Shown here: one piece after another, positions 43,730-51,526 of the stretch
How the letters are laid out: every line of letters begins with the position of its first letter
Numbering within the stretch: position 1 is the first letter of the stretch
Source of the DNA: Muribaculaceae bacterium
GTDB lineage: Bacteria > Bacteroidota > Bacteroidia > Bacteroidales > Muribaculaceae
Reading direction: 5' to 3'
DNA: 64,000 bases
Assembly (NCBI GenBank): GCA_009775125.1
Contig: VSPD01000001.1
Location: forward strand, 117,865-181,864
Position numbers and translations under genes: made by a program
Notes under the pieces: generated by a model
The model's database searches: none
Told to the model about the DNA's origin: nothing
The model's input: only the letters and a program-made list of their open reading frames with translations

Positions 43730-44776
43730 TCAGAAAGCGAGCATGGGGCGGGCGTAGGCGTCGCCGTCGAACCATTCGATGTAGGGCTCGACAAGGTTTT
43801 TCGAATTTGCCTGTACGGTCGCCTTGCCAATATTGAATTCATCGCCGGCTTCGGTGCTGTAACGCGACGATGTCCATATCATGGCGTAACCATGCTTTGA
43901 ATCACCTGGCACAAGTTCGTCCTTGTCCTCGGCAGGCACGAGCGAATATACAGAATTGAACATGTCGAGAGGATTCTCTCCGGCGGGGTTCACGTCATTG
44001 TAACCATAGTCGACGGCATATGAAATCGTCTGCCAATCCACCATCATGGTTGCCACATCGTTTCCGCAGAAATTGGCAATGGCATCCCACAGCTGCCCCG
44101 TAGAGGGAAGGAACCAGCCACTTGTTCCGGCCGGGGCCTCAACGCCAAATCCGGTCGAGGCATAGTAGAAGGCAGGGGCTTTCTCTGCCGCCTCCGCGCC
44201 ATAAAGGTCAAGGGTCGTGGTGGTGTTTTCTCGTCCGTCGAGGTTTTGATACCACGATTTGCATCCTTTTACGACAGCCGTGGCTTCGTACGACTCGTCG
44301 AGAACCCACTGCACCGTGGTGGTAGGCGCGCCGGCAATAAGACGGTCGGGGTTAAATGCGTTTTTGCATGCGAGGACATATCCGTGGGTATATCCGGCCT
44401 CCTTGTCGGCGGCCGCCATACGGTCGGGGTTAACGGAGCATACAATGCCAATCACCGTCTTGCCTGCCAGGGGCGCGGGCTTCACTTCGGCCCACACCGG
44501 ATTGGTGCCGTTGGCATCTATGCTTATGAGGCCGCCGTCGCTCCATGTGCCGTCGCTGTAAAAATAATCGCCTACTTTCGGTTCGGCCGGCTCGACAGGC
44601 TCCGCATCCTCGAAATCGATATATTCGATGGTCGAGGCATCTACCTTGGTGGTGGACCCGTCGAGATGGTGAATCAACATGTTCTTGCCGGCAAAATCAT
44701 TGCCGTCGGCAGTTTGCGCAAGTCCTGTGCCACATGCAGCGAAGAAAAGAATAACGGGGAGTATATATTTTTTCAT
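43730..44776 (-). CDS. Secreted protein with GWFLPS-type domain
   Basis: 348 residues with a signal peptide (MKKYILPVILFFAACGTGLA). After a short strand (IHHLDGSTTKVDASTIEYID) and an acidic linker come VGDYFYSDGTWSDGG and, near residue 225, GTSGWFLPSTGQLWDAIANF, the pattern of extracellular DUF1566-like or C-type-lectin-like domains of Bacteroidetes. Function unknown; a surface or secreted binding role is plausible. It overlaps the preceding minus-strand gene by one base (TAATG), so they are co-translated. Confidence 0.78.
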   Translation of the reverse strand: MKKYILPVILFFAACGTGLAQTADGNDFAGKNMLIHHLDGSTTKVDASTIEYIDFEDAEPVEPAEPKVGDYFYSDGTWSDGGLISIDANGTNPVWAEVKPAPLAGKTVIGIVCSVNPDRMAAADKEAGYTHGYVLACKNAFNPDRLIAGAPTTTVQWVLDESYEATAVVKGCKSWYQNLDGRENTTTTLDLYGAEAAEKAPAFYYASTGFGVEAPAGTSGWFLPSTGQLWDAIANFCGNDVATMMVDWQTISYAVDYGYNDVNPAGENPLDMFNSVYSLVPAEDKDELVPGDSKHGYAMIWTSSRYSTEAGDEFNIGKATVQANSKNLVEPYIEWFDGDAYARPMLAF

Positions 44777-45264
44777 TATTTGTAGAATTTAACGGTGAAT
44801 GACTTGTTGTTGCGCCCGGCAACCGACATCAGATATATGCCGCGGCCAAGCGATGATATGTCAAGCGGAGAATCTGCCGACACATCCGACTCCATAATTT
44901 TAACTCCGGTCATGGAGTACACCGTGGCCGAGGCCGCATCGCTGAATACGAAACGGTCGCCGTCGCGGCTCACGCTTACGTCTGCCGATGCCGGCAATGC
45001 GATGCCACCGGTAGCGGGGTCGCCCTGCATGAACTTGATTTTGCCGATTTGCGCAAAAGCGAAATCCACGCTTTGCTCTCCATCGACAACCGTGATGCCG
45101 CCCGCAGCATTGAAATTGATGCGCGGATTCTGCGACAACTTGAACGTCTTGGTAAAGTCGGCTTCCCCTATCTGCAAATACTGCGCCGAGGCTTCCGGCA
45201 CAAATCCCGGCGATAAGGCTACAACCAAGGCAGTCCACATCCGTTTGAGTAGAATTTGCTTCAT
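44776..45264 (-). CDS. Small secreted protein with T9SS type A-like tail
   Basis: 162 residues; signal peptide (MKQILLKRMWTALVVALSPGFV). A small domain (QYLQIGEADFTKTFKLSQNP, VDFAFAQIGKIKFMQGD) precedes the tail SATVYSMTGVKIMESDVSAD, SPLDISSLGRGIYLMSVAGR, SFTVKFYK, a good match to type IX sorting domains. The same LIHHLDGS/QIGKIKF-like segment opens the next gene's protein. First gene of a two-gene operon behind the promoter at 45331-45362. Confidence 0.8.
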   Translation of the reverse strand: MKQILLKRMWTALVVALSPGFVPEASAQYLQIGEADFTKTFKLSQNPRINFNAAGGITVVDGEQSVDFAFAQIGKIKFMQGDPATGGIALPASADVSVSRDGDRFVFSDAASATVYSMTGVKIMESDVSADSPLDISSLGRGIYLMSVAGRNNKSFTVKFYK

Positions 45265-45330
45265 AAATAAAAGTTAGTTAAACAATGACTATTTGAAACC
45301 TATTTTTAAATCTTGATGTTATTTTGCTTG

Positions 45331-45362
45331 CAAAACTACGCATTATATTTTTATTTTGCAAA
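45331..45362 (-). promoter_or_regulatory. Promoter of the two-gene secreted-protein operon
   Basis: Minus strand: TTTG (45362-45359), a 20-nt spacer, TAGTTTTG (45338-45331), about 67 nt before the start at 45264. Confidence 0.82.
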
Positions 45363-45444
45363 TTTTTTCAATAATTTTTTATAAAAAAGTCGCCATCACA
45401 CGATTATTTCGCGCAATGGCAACATTATTCCAAGTAGTATTACA

Positions 45445-45730
45445 GCACAAGCCGAAAATGCGGAGTTTGGAATCGCATAGCGATTCAAGAATATAGCCCC
45501 GGGTGCAGCGATAGCGAAACCCGGGGTTAAGGCCAAGGTGACCAAACGTGGATTTGGAGCGGAGGCTGGCCGTAGCGTTCTACACCACGGTCGGCGTTAT
45601 CGAACGCTACGGCCGGCCTCCGCTCCAATACATTAATGAACAACATTACACAATCCCCAGGGCTTGCGCCCTGCGCTACAATATTTGTCTCCTAACGGAG
45701 ACGTAATGTACCGTAATTACGGCTTGTGCC
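45445..45730. repeat. Composite palindromic element, copy 4
   Basis: Ends GCACAAGCCG (45445-45454) and CGGCTTGTGC (45720-45729). Module order is as in copy 2. The core at 45556-45626 has nearly perfect 25-bp arms (24 of 25 pair) and a 21-nt loop (45581-45601) in the opposite orientation to copy 2, matching its complement at 19 of 21 positions. Confidence 0.82.
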
Positions 45731-45742
45731 TATATTGCAGCC

Positions 45743-47020
45743 CTACCTTACAAGCAGCTTTGAGGCCGCGCCGGCAGCTTTCACAATATACATTCCGGAA
45801 GGAAGGACAACGGACGAAGACGGCGCAAGGTCGCCGACGATGCGTCCGGAAAGGTCGTAGACAGCCACATGCTCCACCGCAGTGAGCACATTGCCATCCA
45901 CGGCAAAAGCAGCTTCCGCATCTTCCACCGAATCAATGCCGGCCGAAGCGTCGGTGATGTCGAAATTGAGGATTGTGTAGGTATTTGAATAATAGCCTAT
46001 CTGCTCGCCGAGATAGAATGCGCCCCAGTTGTTTTGCAAAAGCATGGTGGCGCCGTCGCGCACAGCCATCATGGCCGTAAGCACATAATTCCCGGGATAA
46101 GCCGGAGAGCCGGCTCCGTTGCTGTCGGAAAGATACAGATAGGCCGGTTTGCCTTCAAGGTCGACAAGCGTCTGCATCACCGGGTCGATCGCGCTGGCCG
46201 ACGCGGCGGCAATATCGAAATCGAAAACGATGTCGGTGGTGTATCCAAAATCGGCATAATTCGACATGATTAGCTCCTGGCCGTCGACCTTGGCCCATAC
46301 GTTGCATGTATAAGGCATGGCCTCGGTTTCGGTGTCGGGAGCCACCATATATATCATCGTGCCGTTCCATGGATACAGCGCGCAGTCGAAGCAAATGCCA
46401 AGGCCGCCATAGCCGCCCGAAGGCATCTTTGCGCCAATCAAAAGGGCGACAGTGCCGGTGGAGGCGTCGAGCCGGAATCCACGGCCATCCCATTTCAACG
46501 AGATTTTCAGGTCGGCATCAGGCGTCAGCTTCCCGGCAGGATTGTATTTCACGCCGATAAGATGGATAGCGATGGCGTCCTTGCCGTCGATATAGTCATA
46601 GAGATATTGATTTCCGTCAAGCACAAAAGTCGACGTCGATTCATCGTAAGACGCCACAAGGTCGGCAACCTCAAATGCCGTATCCTCGGGGTCGGGGTTG
46701 AGCGTCTCTTTCATGAAACCTTTGATGAGGTATTTATCCTCGCCTTCCACTTTCACGATTTGCTCATACTTGCTCGTTTCCCAAGTTTGCGACGTGATGC
46801 CTGTGCCGAAATCCATCCAGTAGTAGCTCCAGTCGAAATCGCCCTCGACAGCCGACGGCTTGTCAACATCGCTCTCGGCGCCCCGCGACACCACCGTCTT
46901 AGCCGGCAGCGTCAAAGCGGCGTCAAGCTCTGCAAACTTTCCATAATTTGTGCGGGCTTCCGCACTGAAAGAGATGCCCGCACAAATAAGAGACATCAAA
47001 ATTGTTGATGTATGTTTCAT
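45743..47020 (-). CDS. Secreted protein with T9SS-like tail
   Basis: 425 residues from ATG 47020 (a GTG at 47023 is in frame one codon earlier). Signal peptide MKHTSTILMSLICAGISFSA. The body is beta-rich (YYWMDFGTGITSQTWETSKY, KYLIKGFMKETLNPDPEDTA, LTPDADLKISLKWDGRGFRL), resembling lipocalin-like or calycin-like secreted domains of Bacteroidales. The tail VEHVAVYDLSGRIVGDLAPS, GMYIVKAAGAASKLLVR is of the sorting type. Its ATG overlaps the stop of the upstream gene by one base (TGATG). Function unknown. Confidence 0.8.
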   Translation of the reverse strand: MKHTSTILMSLICAGISFSAEARTNYGKFAELDAALTLPAKTVVSRGAESDVDKPSAVEGDFDWSYYWMDFGTGITSQTWETSKYEQIVKVEGEDKYLIKGFMKETLNPDPEDTAFEVADLVASYDESTSTFVLDGNQYLYDYIDGKDAIAIHLIGVKYNPAGKLTPDADLKISLKWDGRGFRLDASTGTVALLIGAKMPSGGYGGLGICFDCALYPWNGTMIYMVAPDTETEAMPYTCNVWAKVDGQELIMSNYADFGYTTDIVFDFDIAAASASAIDPVMQTLVDLEGKPAYLYLSDSNGAGSPAYPGNYVLTAMMAVRDGATMLLQNNWGAFYLGEQIGYYSNTYTILNFDITDASAGIDSVEDAEAAFAVDGNVLTAVEHVAVYDLSGRIVGDLAPSSSVVLPSGMYIVKAAGAASKLLVR

Positions 47021-47958
47021 CACTTACGGATAAGCACTTTTTTGCCATTGACAATATAGATGCCGCTTTCGAGCGAGTTCACGGCGTCGGCGTTGGCGTT
47101 GCGGAGAACTGTCCGTCCATAGATATCATAAACATTCGAGGCCTTGTTGGCGCCCACGGCAACATCCTCGATGCCCAAAGTTTCTTTGATGGTATAGAAA
47201 GCGAAAATCTCGGGGTTGGCCGATTCATTCTCATATGTGTCAAATTCTTTGTAGACATCGGCGGGAATATGGAGGGTATATTCGCCGGGCTCGGTGATAG
47301 TCTCGAACGTGAGTTCGGCAGTGTAATAGTCGTCAAGCAGTCGTGACGACTGGGGCTTGTACACCTTGTCGCCGCAGGTGAGGGTGATATTGCTTTCGGG
47401 CGAGCTGTACTCGTCGATGCCGTCGCGGTTCATCGTTTCGGGGAAGGCAATGGTAATCTTGCTGATGGAGGTGAGCTCGGAGCCGGAGGCCGGGTCGAGC
47501 GTCCATACATTCATGTAAGTCTGCTCGATGGTGTATGTGGCGGTGATTTCACCGTTTACAGAATACTGCTCGCCTTCGTCGGCAGTCTCGGCCTGGTCAT
47601 AATCTTTAACAACGCCGGCTGCGATAGTGAGCGTGTAGGTGCCGGCCTTGGTGATAGCCGGGAAAGTGAGGTCGAGATTGTCGATGCTCGAGCCGATACC
47701 GGCCTTGAAGGAGGTGGGTTTGTACACATCGCCGTCGGCCGAGGTGATGTTTATATATTGGCCGGCATTGGAGGGGTTGATGTGGGCGTCGATGCCGTCG
47801 GCAAGGCCTTTGAAAGCGACAGTCACATTTTCGATGGACTTGACAGTCGCGCCCGAAGCGGGCGATACGGTGTAGTCGCCCATCGTGTACTGGGCGCTTG
47901 CCGTGTGAGCGAAGATTGCAACGAGTGCAACAACAAAGAAAGAGTAGAATTTTCTCAT
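47020..47958 (-). CDS. Secreted Ig-like protein with T9SS-like tail
   Basis: 312 residues; signal peptide (MRKFYSFFVVALVAIFAHTASA). Two similar beta domains of about 110 residues: 22-135 (YTVSPASGATVKSIENVTVA, GTYTLTIAAGVVKDYD) and 150-250 (NVWTLDPASGSELTSISKIT, GEYTLHIPADVYKEFD). The tail is VYDIYGRTVLRNANADAVNS, GIYIVNGKKVLIRK. It heads the operon with the 45743 gene, transcribed from 48073-48103 with a leader of about 110 nt. Likely surface-displayed or secreted by the type IX route; function unknown. Confidence 0.82.
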   Translation of the reverse strand: MRKFYSFFVVALVAIFAHTASAQYTMGDYTVSPASGATVKSIENVTVAFKGLADGIDAHINPSNAGQYINITSADGDVYKPTSFKAGIGSSIDNLDLTFPAITKAGTYTLTIAAGVVKDYDQAETADEGEQYSVNGEITATYTIEQTYMNVWTLDPASGSELTSISKITIAFPETMNRDGIDEYSSPESNITLTCGDKVYKPQSSRLLDDYYTAELTFETITEPGEYTLHIPADVYKEFDTYENESANPEIFAFYTIKETLGIEDVAVGANKASNVYDIYGRTVLRNANADAVNSLESGIYIVNGKKVLIRK

Positions 47959-48072
47959 AAAACTAAATTATAAATTGATGTATAAGGATATCTGTATTTC
48001 CCCAAAAATGCCTTTATGGCCATTTTATAGCGAATTGTCACCTATTTTTGGAAAACATAAATATTTTGCTCG

Positions 48073-48103
48073 CAAAAGTAATAAATATTTTTCCAACCGC
48101 AAA
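48073..48103 (-). promoter_or_regulatory. Promoter of the upstream secreted-protein operon
   Basis: Minus strand: TTTG (48103-48100), a 19-nt spacer, TACTTTTG (48080-48073). The 5' leader to 47958 is about 110 nt. Confidence 0.78.
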
Positions 48104-48131
48104 CAATCCGGCATATATTTTTTAATATTGG

Positions 48132-48483
48132 TGTCCGGTAAAAATTACAACCCTTTATCCGCAAGTCGAAATTCAGGAGCACGAAGCGGCAGAGCCGCTT
48201 AATATGGTAGGCATGGGCGAAAGCCCATGTTATGATGAATAGCAGATATTCGACTGCGGCCGCAGTCGAACTTGCGTAAACCTCCTAAACACGGGCTATT
48301 GCCCGTGCCTACCATATTCGACCGCGACTGCGGTCTGCTTTTTCTTTTCAAATATGTAATTATATCTCAAATTGCCAGGATATTTGAGTTGATTTATCAA
48401 TCAGCAGATACAATTCCTGAAATATAGGGCTTATCAAGGTCTAAAAGCCATCATAAAAGCCGGTTAACTACTTTTATCGGACA
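48132..48483. repeat. Inverted-repeat-bounded segment of nested palindromes
   Basis: Imperfect ends TGTCCGGTAAAAATTACAAC (48132) and, as the complement of 48464-48483, TGTCCGATAAAAGTAGTTAA. Inside: GAAGCGGCAGAGCCGCTT, then AATATGGTAGGCATGGGC facing GCCCGTGCCTACCATATT, with the TTCGACTGCGGCCGCAGTCG palindrome between. No ORF. Perhaps a MITE-like remnant; no target duplication is clear. Confidence 0.5.
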
Positions 48484-48543
48484 GCAATTATTTTTTAATT
48501 AATATTGCACAACCCCGCCACAGTGAGGCCGCGCAGTTTCATA

Positions 48544-48585
48544 GAAAGCCGCGTCGGATTCATAATCGAATCTGACGCGGCTTTC
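48544..48585 (-). terminator. Hairpin after the lipoprotein gene at 48622
   Basis: GAAAGCCGCGTCGGATTC pairs with GAATCTGACGCGGCTTTC around ATAATC, 17 of 18 positions. It lies just past the minus-strand lipoprotein gene. Confidence 0.75.
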
Positions 48586-48621
48586 GAGGGTTAAATTATC
48601 TTGCTTTGTATTAGGGCGTGC

Positions 48622-49098
48622 CTATTTCATGGTGGCGGGGTTGGTGGTAGTGTTGGAGCCGCCGTCGGGGATGTCGTCGGCAGATTCTACGACCATGACT
48701 TTGTAGCCGATAAGGGCCGTTGCCACTTCCTTGTCGACGGCGAGAACGGGACAGGTGATTTCGAGGTTGTGCACGCCGACGGGGGTAGTTTCGGAAGTAG
48801 ACAGTTCGCAACCGAAGGGCGAGAAGGGCGACACATATACCAGGGCACCGTCCCAGAAGTAGTTGGCACGGGTGATGGTGGCGGCCTTTCCGGAGTCGTT
48901 ATTTGTCACCTCAATGGCATCGATGGTAAGGTCTTCGCCTTGCACTACATAGATTGTGCCGTCGACAACGGGGTTGGATTCATCTGTAACGATTTTAAAC
49001 GACACATCGGGGAGGTCATCGTCGTCGGAACATGCGGCAAAGCCAAGGGCCATCATGGGCACGACGGACCAAAGGAGGAATTTGTAAAACAGTTTCAT
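48622..49098 (-). CDS. Lipoprotein of unknown function
   Basis: 158 residues; lipoprotein signal with the acyl cysteine at 23 (MMALGFAACSDDDD), then an acidic spacer of the kind that favours surface export in Bacteroidetes. The rest is one beta-sandwich (GTIYVVQGEDLTIDAIEVTN, YVSPFSPFGCELSTSETTPV, GVHNLEITCPVLAVDKEVAT), Ig-like in pattern. It stands alone between two hairpins. No enzyme motif and no family recognised. Confidence 0.8.
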   Translation of the reverse strand: MKLFYKFLLWSVVPMMALGFAACSDDDDLPDVSFKIVTDESNPVVDGTIYVVQGEDLTIDAIEVTNNDSGKAATITRANYFWDGALVYVSPFSPFGCELSTSETTPVGVHNLEITCPVLAVDKEVATALIGYKVMVVESADDIPDGGSNTTTNPATMK

Positions 49099-49166
49099 AA
49101 TATTTGCTTGGTTAAGTTATATTTTCTAAACAATGCGCGGCAAGAATAGTTCGCGCGCACGCAGGT

Positions 49167-49206
49167 ATAATAACGCCCCGCCGACGAGCGGCGAGGCGTT
49201 ATTATT
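49167..49206. terminator. Bidirectional terminator-like hairpin
   Basis: ATAATAACGCC and GGCGTTATTAT flank an inner GCCG.. GCGGC stem; T and A runs lie on both sides. It separates yidC from the lipoprotein gene. Confidence 0.75.
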
Positions 49207-49215
49207 ATTTTTATT

Positions 49216-49270
49216 ACAAGCCGGAGGGTTCTTTGCCTTTGGCAAAGCGCTCCGCGATAAGTGTTCCTGC
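49216..49270. repeat. Long-form GGAACAC palindrome beside yidC
   Basis: ACAAGCCGGAGGGTTCTTTG, CCTTTGGCAAAGCGCTCCGC, then GTGTTCCTGC. It is the reverse of the copy at 18386-18441 with the same inner stem, and ends 4 nt from the yidC stop. Confidence 0.85.
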
Positions 49271-49274
49271 CTGA

Positions 49275-51380
49275 CTAACGGCGACGGCGGGCCTGCTGGC
49301 GCGATTGCTCGCGCATGTAGGCTTCCTGCTTTTTCTGGGCTTCTTCAAGACGGGCCATGAAGCCTGATTTCTTGCGGGGCTTTTTGGCGTTGGCGAGCAT
49401 TTCGGCGCGCACCTTGTCTTCGTTGACACAACGGCGGAAGATATAGGTCTGCACAATTGTGATCAGAAGCGACAGGAAGTAATAGTAGGACAGGCCGGAG
49501 GCATAGTCGTTGAAGAAGAAGAGGAACATCACCGGCATAAGATACATCATCCATTTCATGCCGGGCATGTTGTTGCCGCCGGGCTGGTTCTGCATGTTGA
49601 TGCGGGTATAGATGATGTTTACCACTGTCATGAGCAAGCAGAAGAGACTCACATGGTTGCCATAGAACGGAATGGTGAACGGCAACGAAAAAATCACGTC
49701 GGGAGCGGAAAGGTCATGCGCCCACAGGAACGACTGTCCGCGGAGCTCGATGGCGTTGGGGAAGAACGAGAACATGGCGATGAGCACCGGCATCTGCAAC
49801 AGCATGGGCAGACATCCGGAGAATGGCGATGCTCCTGCGCGGGAGTAGAGAGCCATGGTTTCTTGCTGACGCTTCATGGCGTCGGCCTGGTCGGGATACT
49901 TGTCGTTGATTTCCTTTATCTCGGGAGCGAGGACGCGCATCTTGGCCTGCGACATGTAGCTCTTATAGGTGAAGGGGAAGGTGATGAGCTTGATGAAGAG
50001 GGTGAGAATAAGGATGATGATACCGTAGTTCGAGATAAATTTGCTTACGAATGTGAATACGGGTATCACGATGAGCTGGTTGATCCAACGGAACAGGCCC
50101 CATCCGAGGTTGACAAGACGGTCGAGTTCGAGGCTGTCGCCGCCATCGGCCACAAGCGCGTCGTCGAGGTCGCAAAGCAGGGGATAGGAGTTGGGACCGA
50201 AGTACCATGAGAATCCTACGGGCGAGCCGTCGGCTGTGGAGTAAGGCATCACGGCCTGCATCGACATGTCTTTGAGGAATTCGGAATTTTTGATTTCATG
50301 CGATTCGATATCGGCCGTCGAGAAGTGCTGACGGGGGATTATCACCGACGAGAAGAACTGGTTTTTGAAAGCCACCCATTTGATGTGGCCGGTGAGTTTC
50401 TCAGCGTCGTCGCCGTTGGCATCGAGTTCGTCGGGACCTTCGCCTGTAAATTTATAATATACGGCAGAGTTGCGTTCTTCGAATGTGCGTCCTATCTCGT
50501 TACGTCCGAGCTGCATGGCCCAGTCCATGCCGAGCGTTGTGGTGCTGGGCGGAATCACCGCGTCGACGCCTTGCTGCACCAGGTCCATCTTCACGAGGTA
50601 GAGCTCGGGCACGAGGGTATAGCGCAGCTGCCAGGTTACGCCGTCGGCGAGCGGGAGCGACATCACCACGGTGGAGTCGTTCAAGGCCGAAGCCTGGAAA
50701 TTGAGGTCGGCGGTGTTTATGCGCTGCTCGGCAGTGGTGAATGTAAAGTTATAGGCAGCTGTCTCGGCATTGAAGAGTGTAACGGGTGTGGGAGGCGTGG
50801 TGGTCTCGGTGTCGTATTTTTTCAATACCACTTCCTGAATACGGCCGCCACGCGAGCCGAAGGTGACGCGCATCTGGTCGTTTTCGAGCACCACGGTCTT
50901 GTTGTCGCCGCCAATAAAGGGTGCGAAACTTTTGTATTTGTTGAGGTTGACGATAGCGTCGTGAAGGGTGCGACGCGCGGCATCGGCAGTCTCGGGGGTG
51001 TATTGTCCGAACCGGCCTTCGATAATGTTGCGGATGTCGACAAGGACGCCGCCGGCATTCACCGAGCCCGAGAATCCCGAAGCAGAGTCGGCGGCAAGAG
51101 CCGGGGTGTAGGTGATATCGAGGTCGGATGTGGCGAGGCGATATGTGGCGGTCTCGCCTTCCACTTGCTTGCCGAAGGACATTACGGTGGGAGCAAGCCG
51201 ATTTATATCTTCGGGGGTGATAATCAAGGGCTGAGCCTTGTTTGCTCCGGAATTTTCCACTCCGGCAGCCTGCTCGGTTTCTTGAAGTGCGGCCTGGTCC
51301 TGCTTTGGCTTGTTGAGCCACATAAACAGGAAAATCACGAGTCCCATGAGGACCATGCCGGTAAGAGAGTTCTTATCCAT
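49275..51380 (-). CDS. yidC: Membrane protein insertase YidC
   Basis: Inserts and folds inner-membrane proteins, alone or with SecYEG. 701 residues, longer than the 548 of E. coli. An N-terminal anchor (TGMVLMGLVIFLFMWLNKP) is followed by a large periplasmic P1 domain (about 60-370) and the conserved five-helix core (for example SNYGIIILILTLFIKLITFP with FTYKSYMSQAKMRVLAPEIK, and GCLPMLLQMPVLIAMFSFFP), ending in a basic tail (SRQQARRRR) that can touch the ribosome. It lies downstream of pyrG, separated by the nested palindrome at 51415. Firm call. Confidence 0.97.
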   Translation of the reverse strand: MDKNSLTGMVLMGLVIFLFMWLNKPKQDQAALQETEQAAGVENSGANKAQPLIITPEDINRLAPTVMSFGKQVEGETATYRLATSDLDITYTPALAADSASGFSGSVNAGGVLVDIRNIIEGRFGQYTPETADAARRTLHDAIVNLNKYKSFAPFIGGDNKTVVLENDQMRVTFGSRGGRIQEVVLKKYDTETTTPPTPVTLFNAETAAYNFTFTTAEQRINTADLNFQASALNDSTVVMSLPLADGVTWQLRYTLVPELYLVKMDLVQQGVDAVIPPSTTTLGMDWAMQLGRNEIGRTFEERNSAVYYKFTGEGPDELDANGDDAEKLTGHIKWVAFKNQFFSSVIIPRQHFSTADIESHEIKNSEFLKDMSMQAVMPYSTADGSPVGFSWYFGPNSYPLLCDLDDALVADGGDSLELDRLVNLGWGLFRWINQLIVIPVFTFVSKFISNYGIIILILTLFIKLITFPFTYKSYMSQAKMRVLAPEIKEINDKYPDQADAMKRQQETMALYSRAGASPFSGCLPMLLQMPVLIAMFSFFPNAIELRGQSFLWAHDLSAPDVIFSLPFTIPFYGNHVSLFCLLMTVVNIIYTRINMQNQPGGNNMPGMKWMMYLMPVMFLFFFNDYASGLSYYYFLSLLITIVQTYIFRRCVNEDKVRAEMLANAKKPRKKSGFMARLEEAQKKQEAYMREQSRQQARRRR

Positions 51381-51414
51381 TTATATTTTTAAGTGTCTTT
51401 TTAATTTATCATGT

Positions 51415-51508
51415 TGTAGGGACGCACGGCTCGTGCGTCCGCGCAAACTTTATCCACAGCGTAGAATCTTGTCCCCGATTCCGGACGCACGAGCCGTGCG
51501 TCCCTACA
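51415..51508. repeat. Nested palindrome between pyrG and yidC
   Basis: Two 27-bp arms, TGTAGGGACGCACGGCTCGT.. (51415-51441) and its exact complement (51482-51508), each itself a near-palindrome (GGACGCACG.. CGTGCGTCC), around a 40-nt spacer. A REP-like pair. Confidence 0.88.
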
Positions 51509-51526
51509 CTATAAGATATTTTCTTT

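Noticed and set aside
43454..43757. Short frames inside composite copy 3 and the adjacent palindrome
   Set aside because: They consist of repeat sequence only and have no promoter or conserved start.
49214..49456. 80-codon minus-strand frame ending in the repeat-derived AERFAKGKEPSGL
   Set aside because: It is out of frame with yidC, which is intact; the shared ending only reflects the common repeat.
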